A DNA stretch of 34,752 bases from Promethearchaeota archaeon (GCA_020344955.1 CP070831.1:743540-778291); one strand, 5' to 3'. Positions 16,776 through 24,732 are shown, numbered from the stretch's first letter. Notes: a model not told the origin generated them from the sequence alone. Numbers and translations are program-made.

Positions 16776-17354
16776 ATGGTAAAAATAGCGTTTTTTAAAG
16801 AAGAATTGGAAATTCCTAAAGAAGTAAAAGTTACTCTAGAAGGTGGTCATCATATCCGAGTAAAAGGACCAAATGGAGATATAACAAAAGACTTCTCACA
16901 TGTGAGAGGTATAAAAGTCTCTATTAAAGGTAATAAAGTAATATTTTCCACTAACTTTCCAAAAAGTGGCACTCTCGCTTTGATCAAAACTGTAGTGAGT
17001 ATAATTAATAATTTAATTATTGGCGTTCAAACAAATTATAAATATATCTCCAAAATATGTTATTCACATTTTCCCTGTAATTGTGAGGTTAAAAAAGAAG
17101 TGCAAGAGATTCATATAGTTAATTTCTTAGGTGAAAGAGCACCTAGAAAAGCAAAATATCCTGAAAATGTCATTGTGGAAGTAAAAGGAGATGATGTTTA
17201 TTTTATAGGACCTGATAAAGAGTCCTTAGGACAAGCAGCTGCCAATGTTAAAAGAGCTTGTCGTATTAGGAAAAAAGACCCACGAGTCTTTCAAGATGGA
17301 GTGTATTTATATAAAAAAATGATAGGAGAAGAAATTATCTGGGAAATTCTTTAG
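16776..17354 (+). CDS. rpl6: Ribosomal protein uL6
   Basis: A 192-residue uL6 with the two repeated domains of the family. It begins with EELEIPKEVKVTLEG and shows RVKGPNGDITKDF in repeat 1, VNFLGERAPRKAKYPENVIVEVKGDDVYFIGPDKESLGQAAANV in repeat 2 (given here only as landmarks at about 114-160), and RIRKKDPRVFQDGVYL near the C terminus. It lies near the factor-binding site of the large subunit. GAGGTAA before the ATG is the ribosome binding site. Confidence 0.97.
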   Translation: MVKIAFFKEELEIPKEVKVTLEGGHHIRVKGPNGDITKDFSHVRGIKVSIKGNKVIFSTNFPKSGTLALIKTVVSIINNLIIGVQTNYKYISKICYSHFPCNCEVKKEVQEIHIVNFLGERAPRKAKYPENVIVEVKGDDVYFIGPDKESLGQAAANVKRACRIRKKDPRVFQDGVYLYKKMIGEEIIWEIL

Positions 17355-17369
17355 ATCGAGGTATTTAAA

Positions 17370-17861
17370 ATGGTACATGATAAACGTTTATTAGAACTCA
17401 GGAAAAAAATGCACAAAAAAAAGCCTTCATTTAGGAGGGTTGAATCTTGGAGATATAAAAGGGTAAAAGATCCTTGGAGGAAGGCAAGGGGCATTGATTC
17501 ACAAACTAGAAAAAAAACGAAAACAGGTGTAAAATCTCCTTCTGTAGGTTATAGGACCCCAAAAAAAATAAGAGGTTTACATCCATCTGGCTATGAAGAA
17601 GTCAGAGTTGTTAACATACAAGAAATAAATGATTTAAATAAAAATCGTCATGCTATTAAAATTTCTGGCAAATTAGGGGCAAAAAAACGCATTACTCTAA
17701 TTGATTATTGTCAAAAAAGGGGTTTTAAAATATTAAACCTTGGTATATCACAAAAGGAAATTGAAAGTCTAGAAGCAATGGCAGAAGCTCCAATTTCAGA
17801 GATAGAAGACCAAGATTTCATAGATATTGATGAATTAGAAGATTCTTTAGAGGGAGATTAA
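17370..17861 (+). CDS. rpl32e: Ribosomal protein eL32
   Basis: A 163-residue eL32, specific to archaea and eukaryotes. Landmarks are KKKPSFRRVESWRYKRV near residue 13, the basic WRKARGIDSQTRKKTKTG loop, SVGYRTPKKIRGLHPSGYEE near 55, and KLGAKKRITLIDYCQKRG near 105. The last 40 residues are an acidic tail (PISEIEDQDFIDIDELEDSLEGD), longer than usual. GAGGTAT lies before the ATG. It abuts eL19 with one base between stop and start. Confidence 0.97.
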   Translation: MVHDKRLLELRKKMHKKKPSFRRVESWRYKRVKDPWRKARGIDSQTRKKTKTGVKSPSVGYRTPKKIRGLHPSGYEEVRVVNIQEINDLNKNRHAIKISGKLGAKKRITLIDYCQKRGFKILNLGISQKEIESLEAMAEAPISEIEDQDFIDIDELEDSLEGD

Positions 17862-17862
17862 G

Positions 17863-18321
17863 ATGAATTTAAAACCACAAAAAAGAATGGCTGCTGAGAT
17901 TCTCAAATGTGGCGAGAATCGAGTCTATTTTGATCCTTATTTAATTGAAGATATATCATTAGCTATAACTCGTGAAGACATCCGTAATTTAATAAAGCAA
18001 GGAGTAATTCAAAAAAGATATAAAAAGGGAGTCTCAAAATATCGTAAAAATGTTAATCATGAAAGAAAGAAAAAAGGAAGAGGAAGAGGATTAGGTAAGA
18101 GAAAGGGAACAAAACATGCAAGAACTCCTAAAAAAAGAGCATGGATTAAAAGAATTCGCCCACTTCGAAGAGAATTGAAGAAATTAAGAGATCGCAAATT
18201 AATTACGACAACTAACTACCGGAAATTATATAAAAATGCTAAAGGTGGTATGTTCACTAGTGTAGCTCAGTTAAATAGGTATATTAAAGAAAAAGATTTA
18301 ATTAGAAGAGGAAGAAGGTGA
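17863..18321 (+). CDS. rpl19e: Ribosomal protein eL19
   Basis: A 152-residue eL19, mostly helical and very basic. It starts with LKPQKRMAAEILKCGENRVYFDP, then DIRNLIKQGVI, the basic hinge GRGRGLGKRKGTKHARTPKK near residue 66, and a long C-terminal helix. GGGAG lies before the ATG, inside the end of eL32. Its stop (TGA at 18319) overlaps a GTG that could start the next gene. Confidence 0.97.
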   Translation: MNLKPQKRMAAEILKCGENRVYFDPYLIEDISLAITREDIRNLIKQGVIQKRYKKGVSKYRKNVNHERKKKGRGRGLGKRKGTKHARTPKKRAWIKRIRPLRRELKKLRDRKLITTTNYRKLYKNAKGGMFTSVAQLNRYIKEKDLIRRGRR

Positions 18322-18326
18322 TAAAA

Positions 18327-18920
18327 TTGGGTAAAGGTCCAAGGTATAAAAGATCATTCCGACGCCGCTTTGAGGGTAAAACTGATTACCATAGAAGGCA
18401 AAAATTGTTAAAATCTAGAAAATTAAGAATAACTATTCGAGCTTCAAATAATCATTTGAGAGTACAACTAATTCAATCAAAACTCGGAGGAGATAAAGTA
18501 CTAGTATCTGCCTTTTCTAAAGAACTAACATTAAAATATGGGTGGAATGCTAATTGTGGAAACATTCCAGCAGCATATCTCACTGGATATTTAGCAGGAA
18601 TGAGAGCAAAAACTAAAAATATAAAAGAAGCTATTTTTGATTTGGGTGTATTTTATCATAGAAATCGAGCACTAGCTGCTTGTAAAGGAATAGTTGACGC
18701 AGGAATTAATATTCCTCATCGTAAAGAATTTTTTCCTGAAAATTTTGAAGATAGAATTAAAGGCACTCATATTGAAACATATGCAAAAACTCTGAAAACA
18801 AAGGAACCAGAAAGATATGATCAAATGTTTTCTGGCTATTTAAATAAGAAAAAAGTTGATCCTCTTAAAATTAGCCAACTTTTTTCAAATTCATTAAAAT
18901 CAATTGAAAATAAAATATAA
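18327..18920 (+). CDS. rpl18: Ribosomal protein uL18
   Basis: A 197-residue archaeal/eukaryotic uL18, a 5S rRNA binder. It reads GKGPRYKRSFRRRFEGKTDYHRR at its N terminus (landmark only), then LGVFYHRNRALAACKGIVDAG near residue 110 and NIPHRKEFFPENFEDRIKG near 130. Two starts compete. I chose the TTG at 18327, because archaeal uL18 begins with xxGPRYK and a GGTGAT motif (18317-18322) precedes it by four bases. The GTG at 18318 would add three residues and overlap the eL19 stop. Confidence 0.96.
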   Translation: MGKGPRYKRSFRRRFEGKTDYHRRQKLLKSRKLRITIRASNNHLRVQLIQSKLGGDKVLVSAFSKELTLKYGWNANCGNIPAAYLTGYLAGMRAKTKNIKEAIFDLGVFYHRNRALAACKGIVDAGINIPHRKEFFPENFEDRIKGTHIETYAKTLKTKEPERYDQMFSGYLNKKKVDPLKISQLFSNSLKSIENKI

Positions 18921-18934
18921 ACAAAGGATGATAA

Positions 18935-19549
18935 ATGAGCCGTTTAAGAAATATTGACGAAGAATGGATACCCAAGACTCGTTTGGGTGAACTTGTCCAA
19001 CAAGGGTTAATCACATTAGATAAAATATATCAAAATAATTTAGTTGTCAAAGAAAAAGAAATTATCAATATACTCTTACCACAATTACGAGAAGATGTAA
19101 TCACTATAAAAATGGTCCAACAGATGACTGCTAGTGGTCAAAGATCTAAATTTAAAGCAGTAGTAATTGTAGGAGCTGATGGATTTATTGGAGTTGGTTC
19201 AGCAAAAAGCAGAGAGGTTGGTCCAGCAATACGAAAAGCAATTGATAAAGCAAAACTCTCCGTAATTCCTGTTTTAAGAGGGTGTGGGAGTGGGGAATGT
19301 GGATGCGGAGGAACTCATAGTGTCCCATTTAAAGTAGAAGGAAAATGTGGTTCTGTCAAGATACGACTTATTCCTTCACCGGTAGGAGTTGGATTAGCAT
19401 GTGCAGATAAAGTCAAACAAGTATTAAAATTATGTGGTATTGAAGATATTTGGAGTAAAACTTTTGGTGATACAAGAACAAGTGAAAATTTAGTGAAGGC
19501 TACATTTGATGCTCTAAAAAATGCTCATAAATTTAACTTTAACTTATAA
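18935..19549 (+). CDS. rps5: Ribosomal protein uS5
   Basis: A 204-residue archaeal uS5 involved in decoding accuracy. It has the archaeal start EEWIPKTRLGELVQQG, the double-stranded RNA-binding S5 domain with QMTASGQRSKFKAVVIVG near residue 64, GSAKSREVGPAIRKAI, a cysteine-rich GCGSGECGCGGTHSVPF loop near 118, and the C-terminal SPVGVGLACADKVKQVL. The loop's CxCG residues are common in archaeal uS5. An AAAGGATG precedes the ATG. Confidence 0.97.
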   Translation: MSRLRNIDEEWIPKTRLGELVQQGLITLDKIYQNNLVVKEKEIINILLPQLREDVITIKMVQQMTASGQRSKFKAVVIVGADGFIGVGSAKSREVGPAIRKAIDKAKLSVIPVLRGCGSGECGCGGTHSVPFKVEGKCGSVKIRLIPSPVGVGLACADKVKQVLKLCGIEDIWSKTFGDTRTSENLVKATFDALKNAHKFNFNL

Positions 19550-19566
19550 GAGAAAGTGGTGTATAG

Positions 19567-20091
19567 ATGTCTATGGCAAAAAAGAAAACAAGATTAAACG
19601 AAACTGGGGTTACAACTAAATTGTATTTTGCAGTACGTATTAGAGGTGCTCCAGGGATGAGAAGAAAAATAATGGATACATTGAAAATGCTTAAAATGCA
19701 TAAAATCAACCATGGTGTTCTTATCTGGGGTACTCCTTCATATAAAGGAATGCTTGTGAAGTGTAAAGACTATATTTCTTTTGGAGAAATTGACGAAAAA
19801 ACATTGGTTAGACTCTTGAGAGTTCGAGGAAGAGTTGAGGGTAATCACCCATTAACAGAGGAACATATTAAAAATCTAACAAATTACAAAACTTTTAAAG
19901 ATTTGGCAAAAGCGTTGCTAAATGGAGAAATTCAATATAAAGAAAAAGATATTTATAAAATTAAACCGGTGTTCCGATTACACCCCCCTAAAAAGGGTCA
20001 TAGAGGAACTATCAAGAAACATTACAAGGAAGGAGGAACTCTTGGTAATGTTGGGATTTATATTAATGAATTAATTCATAAAATGCTATAA
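19567..20091 (+). CDS. rpl30: Ribosomal protein uL30
   Basis: A 174-residue archaeal/eukaryotic uL30, longer than the bacterial protein of about 60. The core AVRIRGAPGMRRKIMDTL is at about residue 20, then HGVLIWGTPSYKGMLVKCKDYISFGEI (landmark region 47-73), LRVRGRVEGNHPLTEEHI near 96, and the eukaryote-like end RLHPPKKGHRGTIKKHYKEGG. A second ATG lies two codons in. GTGGTG precedes the first ATG. Confidence 0.96.
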   Translation: MSMAKKKTRLNETGVTTKLYFAVRIRGAPGMRRKIMDTLKMLKMHKINHGVLIWGTPSYKGMLVKCKDYISFGEIDEKTLVRLLRVRGRVEGNHPLTEEHIKNLTNYKTFKDLAKALLNGEIQYKEKDIYKIKPVFRLHPPKKGHRGTIKKHYKEGGTLGNVGIYINELIHKML

Positions 20092-20097
20092 TATTAT

Positions 20098-20103
20098 GGT
20101 GAG
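20098..20103 (+). promoter_or_regulatory. Shine-Dalgarno GGTGAG before the uL15 ATT start
   Basis: GGTGAG ends 5 bases before the ATT at 20109. The in-frame stop TGA at 20100-20102 lies within it and closes the frame upstream. Confidence 0.7.
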
Positions 20104-20108
20104 TAATT

Positions 20109-20591
20109 ATTTCAAGAAAGTTTCCTAAAAAAGTCCAGAAAATGAGAGGTAGACGTACCCATGGCTATGGGAGAGTAGGACAGCATAGAAAAACTGGACA
20201 GCGAGCAGGAAGAGGAAAAACCACTCAATGGAAGAAGAGCAAAAAAAGTTATTATTTAAAACAAAAAGAACTTGGATTTCCAGACCCAGATTGGGATATA
20301 GGAAAAAAAGGGTTTAAACGACCTCAAGATATTGTCAGAATTTATAAAATCAATACAATTAATGTAAAAGATTTGGATCAAAAAATAGACAGCTTAGTTT
20401 TAGAAAAGAAAGCAACAAAATCTGGAAATACATACAATATCAACCTATCGACAATTAATATTCAGAAAGTATTAGGAAGAGGAGAGATTAACAAATTAAT
20501 TAATATAACTGTTAATAAAGCTTCTCAAAAAGCAATTGAGAAAATTGAAGCTGCTGGTGGTAAAATTACTTTATCAGCTCAAGCAAAATAA
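20109..20591 (+). CDS. rpl15: Ribosomal protein uL15 with a probable ATT start codon
   Basis: A 160-residue archaeal uL15, central to 50S assembly. Landmarks are KKVQKMRGRRTHGYGRVGQH at the start, the glycine-rich GQRAGRGKTT, and the C-terminal IEKIEAAGGKI. The first ATG is at 20142, but it begins inside the conserved basic segment and would remove 11 residues that match family proteins (archaeal uL15 has about a dozen residues before RGxxTHG). Upstream there is no ATG, GTG or TTG before the TGA at 20100. The ATT at 20109 has GGTGAG five bases before it and gives MSRKFPKKVQ. An adjacent ATT at 20106 is closer to the motif. secY, which usually follows in archaea, does not. Confidence 0.93.
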   Translation: MSRKFPKKVQKMRGRRTHGYGRVGQHRKTGQRAGRGKTTQWKKSKKSYYLKQKELGFPDPDWDIGKKGFKRPQDIVRIYKINTINVKDLDQKIDSLVLEKKATKSGNTYNINLSTINIQKVLGRGEINKLINITVNKASQKAIEKIEAAGGKITLSAQAK

Positions 20592-20654
20592 ATCATAAAT
20601 TGTTTCTAATTCTATATTATCAATTTTAGTAGAGAATATTCTAGAGATGATAAG

Positions 20655-20789
20655 ATGGAAATAGAAGATTTAAACAATAATGAAAATTCTGAAGAGCAGA
20701 AAAAAAAAAGTAAGTGTTTTTTGATTTGTATTATTATTATATTAATTATGATGCTCCCAGCTTCATTAGCGTTATTAAGTATTTTTTAA
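20655..20789 (+). CDS. Small C-terminally anchored membrane protein (44 residues)
   Basis: This short gene begins 63 bases after uL15 on the same strand. The product has a polar acidic first half (EDLNNNENSEEQ), a lysine cluster (KKKSK) and then one hydrophobic helix (about residues 23-43) that reaches the C terminus, the layout of a tail-anchored protein. It may be the last gene of the ribosomal operon, where secY usually lies. I considered a Sec61-beta-like subunit because of size and topology, but the family's conserved residues before the helix are not seen. The function is unknown. Confidence 0.55.
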   Translation: MEIEDLNNNENSEEQKKKSKCFLICIIIILIMMLPASLALLSIF

Positions 20790-20803
20790 GTTTTTAATTC
20801 TTC

Positions 20804-21448
20804 TTAATAAAGCATCTTATTTATCAATTGGATTAATCCTGGTAATATAAAAATAAATCCAAGTGTGTTTCCGATAATATGTATAGCCGTAAATACCGCT
20901 CCTGTAAGAAAATGAGTTATAAATTGACTAAAAGAATTATAAAATGATAATGTATAAACTAACGAAGCAAAAATTTGAAAACTTGTTGTAATTAATGCAC
21001 CAATACATCCAAATATCGCCATCAAAGAAAATTGATATAAATCTTTATCTTTATTTAATATTCCCTTCTTTGATAAAAAACCACTCAACAAAGCCCCTAT
21101 TAACCCTGTTAAAGTATAATGGACTAGTTGAAAAATCAGAAGCGGAAACGGAGAGGGGCTTAAAGGATTAAAAAAACAGAAAATAAATGAACTAAAAAAT
21201 CCTACTATCATTCCGTCTCTTTTACCTAATATAAATCCTGATAAGAAAATAGTAAGAGTAAATAACTCAATATTAATAAATTGGTGTAGCAAATAACCTA
21301 AAACTATAGCTAGAGCAGTAAAAATGCTGATTAACGTAATTCGAAAAGAAGGTCTTTCTAACCAACCTGAATGACGCATAAATTCTTGTTCAACCTCTAT
21401 CGTATCAACTGTTTCACTGGCCTCTTTAGTTTCAGATTTTAATTCCAA
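20804..21448 (-). CDS. Membrane protein resembling an ECF transporter S component
   Basis: A 214-residue protein with an acidic cytosolic N terminus (1-35) and about six membrane helices. Helix 2 is followed by LSGFILGKRDGMIVGFFSS near residue 68, and the next loop is rich in Pro (FNPLSPSPFPLL) before FQLVHYTLTGLIGALLSGFL. This pattern of a gate loop, a Gly-rich helix and a Pro-rich loop is typical of substrate-binding S components of energy-coupling factor vitamin transporters. The ATPase and T component genes are not near, so it would be a group II type that shares them. The substrate cannot be told. It is convergent with the operon end. Confidence 0.6.
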   Translation of the reverse strand: MELKSETKEASETVDTIEVEQEFMRHSGWLERPSFRITLISIFTALAIVLGYLLHQFINIELFTLTIFLSGFILGKRDGMIVGFFSSFIFCFFNPLSPSPFPLLIFQLVHYTLTGLIGALLSGFLSKKGILNKDKDLYQFSLMAIFGCIGALITTSFQIFASLVYTLSFYNSFSQFITHFLTGAVFTAIHIIGNTLGFIFILPGLIQLINKMLY

Positions 21449-21644
21449 CTTTATTCTCTCTATATAAAATTTTTATATATTATGTTCTATAATTCATTAA
21501 TTCTTTTAAATATGTAGGTCAAGTTACCAGCCCCCCTTCTATTGCGTTCTGAGACTGTCTAAATAAGGATTTTGTATATTAAGTTTTTAATATTGAATTA
21601 GTTAAGTGAAAAAGAAAAGAGAAAATATTAGGAAGAAATTCAAA

Positions 21645-22259
21645 TTATTTCTTAGCTTTAGAATTAAAGAATTTAAGCCACTCTATACAGAAATAGCAGG
21701 CTTTAAAAATGGAATCTATTACACTACAAAGATGTTCCCATCCCTTTTCAGTTAGTTCAATTGTATAAAAAGGTCCATTTGTCTTCTTCTCAAAATTTAC
21801 AGGTTGCGAAAAAATTGGACGTTTGCATTGAAAGCATAGCTTTTGTAGACGCTGTCTTCTTGTCCCATAATCATAATTACAATAGGGACATTTTCTGTGT
21901 ATCTCAATGAGATCCTTCTTCTTTAATTGCTTAATTTTTTGATCCACATAATTATTTTTCGAATTATTCTCTCTCCCATGGTTATTTGGTTTAAAGAGCA
22001 GTAATTGCTGTTCAATTATTTTACTATATACTGTAGTGTTATTTAAAGATTCCTTTGCAATGATAAATAAGATTTTATCCAGATCAGGTAATTTATTAAC
22101 AAAATGATATAAATTTTCAAACGAATATCTATGGCTTGGTAATAAAGATTCAATTTGAGTTAAGGAATTGAGTTTCTCCCTTAAATTTCGATATTTAGCA
22201 ATTTCAAAATCTCTATTTTTGGGTAAGTGATTCTTATAATTTGTCATTAATGATTTCAT
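21645..22259 (-). CDS. Winged-helix-like protein with inserted zinc ribbon
   Basis: A 204-residue protein that I do not recognise as a named family. Residues 60-120 look like a winged-helix DNA-binding domain (DKILFIIAKES, then a recognition-helix-like VDQKIKQLKKKDLIEI). Where the wing should be, there is a zinc ribbon with C124, C127, C142 and C145. The second wing strand and last helix follow as YTIELTEKGWEHL. The C terminus is a Cys-containing amphipathic segment. A role in transcription regulation is inferred from the fold only. It is upstream of, and divergent from, a ribbon-helix-helix gene. Confidence 0.55.
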   Translation of the reverse strand: MKSLMTNYKNHLPKNRDFEIAKYRNLREKLNSLTQIESLLPSHRYSFENLYHFVNKLPDLDKILFIIAKESLNNTTVYSKIIEQQLLLFKPNNHGRENNSKNNYVDQKIKQLKKKDLIEIHRKCPYCNYDYGTRRQRLQKLCFQCKRPIFSQPVNFEKKTNGPFYTIELTEKGWEHLCSVIDSIFKACYFCIEWLKFFNSKAKK

Positions 22260-22470
22260 ACTATATTTTTATACTGGGGATATTTAAAGGAAAAAAATCC
22301 TCTTAATTCTGTCTTATAATTTTTGATAACATGATCATTTATAAATATTCGTCTATTTATCGTATGATTAAGATCTAAATATATGCAAAACATCGGATAA
22401 AAGTATACTTAAAAAGTTGAACAGATAATTATAATATAATTAAACCCATTTTGTAGTAAATTGAGATACG

Positions 22471-22653
22471 ATGTCAGATATAACTGAAAAATATTCCATG
22501 AAAATCCCCAAAAAATTGAAAGACTTATTCCAAGCATATATCGATAAGAATCCTGGTCTAGGCTTCACTAAAGTCTCGCAATTTATTCTATTCACCTTAC
22601 AGGAAAAAGCAGTCCAAATAAAAAAAGAAATCGATGAGAAAAGTAAGAAATAA
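22471..22653 (+). CDS. Ribbon-helix-helix-type small DNA-binding protein
   Basis: A 60-residue protein whose YSMKIPKKLKDLFQAY start (strand then helix) and GFTKVSQFILFTLQEKA second helix fit the ribbon-helix-helix (CopG/MetJ-like) layout with a helix-helix connection near residues 30-35. Such proteins bind DNA as dimers and often repress nearby genes, including toxin-antitoxin pairs, but no toxin is recognised here. Its stop abuts the stop of the convergent next gene. The call rests on pattern only. Confidence 0.6.
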   Translation: MSDITEKYSMKIPKKLKDLFQAYIDKNPGLGFTKVSQFILFTLQEKAVQIKKEIDEKSKK

Positions 22654-22911
22654 CTACTTAATATGCTTAGTTAAGAAGCGTTTAATCATCTTTAGTATAG
22701 AATCTCTACAATTTGGGCTGTTCCATTCCTCTGAATTGAATAATCCTTCCTTTTGTGCTATGATATGAAGCCAAAATTTTCCTAACACACAATAGACCTT
22801 ACTTTTTAATCTGTCAAATTCCTTTTCTTCGCAAATCTCGTCATAAGCTTGTTGAATTAGCTCTTTTCTTGCTCGTATCACAGCTTCACTTTTTTCATAC
22901 ATTTCACTCAT
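22654..22911 (-). CDS. Hypothetical helical protein (85 residues)
   Basis: A mostly helical, charged protein with no recognised family. It has a start helix EKSEAVIRARKELIQQAYDEI, two cysteines at 26 and 41, then CRDSILKMIKRFLTKH near the end. It is tail to tail with the ribbon-helix-helix gene with no base between the two stop codons. That arrangement fits a compact pair, but the strands are opposite, so a shared operon is excluded. Confidence 0.4.
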   Translation of the reverse strand: MSEMYEKSEAVIRARKELIQQAYDEICEEKEFDRLKSKVYCVLGKFWLHIIAQKEGLFNSEEWNSPNCRDSILKMIKRFLTKHIK

Positions 22912-23184
22912 GAAATGGATATATCGTTCATAAAGAAAAAGAGAGTCAGAAATTTTAAATTACGGATGTGTCATTTATTCGTGATTTGAAATTTTATCTC
23001 AAAAGATGTGTAAAAAATAGGGCTTTGATAACAAAAAATTTCTCTATTCCTTATTTCCATCTTCAAGAAATATATTTCTTCGGGAAATATACTAAAAGAT
23101 TAAATAGTTTAATCGCTTGTTATGACATAAATGTAACTCGGGTCCATAATCATCGAACAATTAAATAATAGGGACTATTGAGAA

Positions 23185-23670
23185 TTGACTTATTCACATA
23201 AGACAAATCATAGTTTTAATCCATCAAAAGAGTTTTGGAGAACAATTGAAAATTTAATATCCTCATTCCCATTCTGGGAGGGAGGAAGCAAATGGGCTTC
23301 TCAGTCTGCTTTAATTCAATTTTATGAAGCTCAAACAAAGGAAGCATTTGATGTAGCTAATACTGACACTGATATATATGGGAATTTGATACAAGATAGG
23401 TATATTATAGAGAATATGCGAAATATTTCAATAAAAGATATTCCAGAAGTAGATAGAAAGTCTATTCCATCAGAAAGAACCTCTTATAGAGTAAATGAGA
23501 CTGGGAAAATAATTAAGTTTCTATCTAATCATATAACTACCACAAATACTGTACATAAATTTCAACACTTCTTTGAGGCCATGTATAAATACCTTAAAGA
23601 GATCCATGCCTTTACTTCTAAGAGGTTCAAAATTCGAAATGCATTCTCAGAACATAAGACAGATTTATAG
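23185..23670 (+). CDS. Hypothetical protein (161 residues)
   Basis: An unrecognised soluble protein with a TTG start. It is rich in aromatic and polar residues, without membrane segments or cysteine motifs. Landmarks are PSKEFWRTIENLISSFPFWEGG near residue 13 and a helical C-terminal part with HKFQHFFEAMYKYLKEIH. No clear ribosome binding site is seen and the start is uncertain. It is in a stretch of small unknown genes between 21.6 and 23.7 kb, which looks like accessory DNA, though no transposase or repeat marks an element. Confidence 0.45.
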   Translation: MTYSHKTNHSFNPSKEFWRTIENLISSFPFWEGGSKWASQSALIQFYEAQTKEAFDVANTDTDIYGNLIQDRYIIENMRNISIKDIPEVDRKSIPSERTSYRVNETGKIIKFLSNHITTTNTVHKFQHFFEAMYKYLKEIHAFTSKRFKIRNAFSEHKTDL

Positions 23671-23714
23671 AAAGGAGCGCTAGTTGATTGTCTATTTATC
23701 AAACCAACATAGTC

Positions 23715-24119
23715 CTATTTAAAAAATTTTTTCAGATTCATTATATCTAATTCAGTTGATTCTGGGACTTCATGATATACTTCATTTGGATAATTTTTTA
23801 TGGAAAATTCTGCTAATTGAAAAAGTATTTCATTAAGAGCCTTCCCTTTTTTTGTTAATGTATATTCAATTTTTATTGGTGTGGTTGAGATAACTTTCTT
23901 CTGAATTAAATCCATTTCTTGTAATTTTGATAATCGTAATGAAAGCATCTTCGTACTTATTTGAGGATTTGTCTTCAAAAATTCCGAAAATCTTCTTTTC
24001 CCCTTAAATAAATCCCTAATTATTTGTAATGTCCATTTCTTTCCCAAATAATTAAGTGCTATTTCAATGGGGCAATTTTTCATATTGCCTATATCTTCCC
24101 ATACTTCCATTTTTACCAC
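23715..24119 (-). CDS. HxlR-family transcriptional regulator
   Basis: A 134-residue winged-helix regulator. The HxlR signature is clear: CPIEIALNYLGKKWTLQIIRDL from residue 16 (landmark), the RRFSEFLKTNPQISTKMLSLRLSKL recognition region near 42-66, and the wing PIKIEYTLTKKGKAL near 80. Family members respond to small electrophiles or metabolites, often through the N-terminal cysteine, which is present as C16. It is divergent from the SRPBCC gene with 114 bases between them, so that gene is a likely target along with itself. Confidence 0.9.
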   Translation of the reverse strand: MVKMEVWEDIGNMKNCPIEIALNYLGKKWTLQIIRDLFKGKRRFSEFLKTNPQISTKMLSLRLSKLQEMDLIQKKVISTTPIKIEYTLTKKGKALNEILFQLAEFSIKNYPNEVYHEVPESTELDIMNLKKFFK

Positions 24120-24165
24120 AAGATTACTTAATGGTTACTATTTAGTTTAAATAATATTAAAAATT

Positions 24166-24191
24166 TGTTACTTTTGTTACACTTTATAACA
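24166..24191. promoter_or_regulatory. Candidate HxlR operator: GTTAC repeats with an inverted TGTTA/TAACA
   Basis: Between the divergent HxlR and SRPBCC genes, the segment holds two GTTAC copies 9 bases apart and ends in ATAACA, so that TGTTA at the left end matches TAACA at the right end as an inverted repeat. This is the kind of spacing a dimeric winged-helix regulator could bind. Inferred from position and symmetry only. Confidence 0.35.
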
Positions 24192-24233
24192 TTTCTATAT
24201 AAAATAAATAATTAAAAAAAAAGGTAATTATAA

Positions 24234-24698
24234 TTGGAAAATATTGTTTTGATTAAAGAGGTAATAGATTGTAGTATAGATGTTGCATTTAGATGCTTCA
24301 CTATTAATGAACTATTAGAGAATTGGTTAACTGAAAAAGCTGATATAAATCCTAAAAAAGGAGGTAAGTATGAGCTTTTTTGGGACTTAAAGAATAAAGA
24401 AATCAATAGTACTCTAGGGTGTAAAATTACTGGAATTGAAAAGAATAAATATATCTCTTTTGATTGGAAAGGACCGATTGATTTTCAATCTTTTATGAAT
24501 TTTGCCGATCCATTGACACATGTTATTGTATTCTTTTCAAATAATAATAAAGATCCAAATATGACTATTATACATTTATTTCATACAGGTTGGAGAAATG
24601 ACACAGATTGGCAAAAAGCTCGTGACTATTTTGAAAATGCATGGTCAAAAGCATTAAGAAATTTAAAAGAAAAATTAGAAAATAAACTATTAGTTTAA
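24234..24698 (+). CDS. SRPBCC/AHSA1-like protein
   Basis: A 154-residue START-like (SRPBCC) protein of the Aha1/AHSA1 type. It begins with the family strand IVLIKEVIDCSIDVAFRCFT, then ELLENWLTEKADINPKKGGKYELFW, and a middle EKNKYISFDWKG, ending in the long C-terminal helix WQKARDYFENAWSKALRNLKEKL. Such proteins enclose a hydrophobic cavity and bind lipids or small ligands. The TTG start follows AAAAGGTAATTATAA. It is often paired with small transcription regulators, as here with HxlR, which hints at joint regulation. The ligand is unknown. Confidence 0.8.
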   Translation: MENIVLIKEVIDCSIDVAFRCFTINELLENWLTEKADINPKKGGKYELFWDLKNKEINSTLGCKITGIEKNKYISFDWKGPIDFQSFMNFADPLTHVIVFFSNNNKDPNMTIIHLFHTGWRNDTDWQKARDYFENAWSKALRNLKEKLENKLLV

Positions 24699-24732
24699 AA
24701 AAATAAAAAATAAGATTTTTTTTTACACTATT

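Noticed and set aside
22968-23168. A 66-codon open frame on the plus strand starting with GTG
   Set aside because: There is no ribosome binding site, the protein is not recognisable and its composition looks like translated non-coding AT-rich DNA. It is not in frame with the next gene, so it is not part of it.
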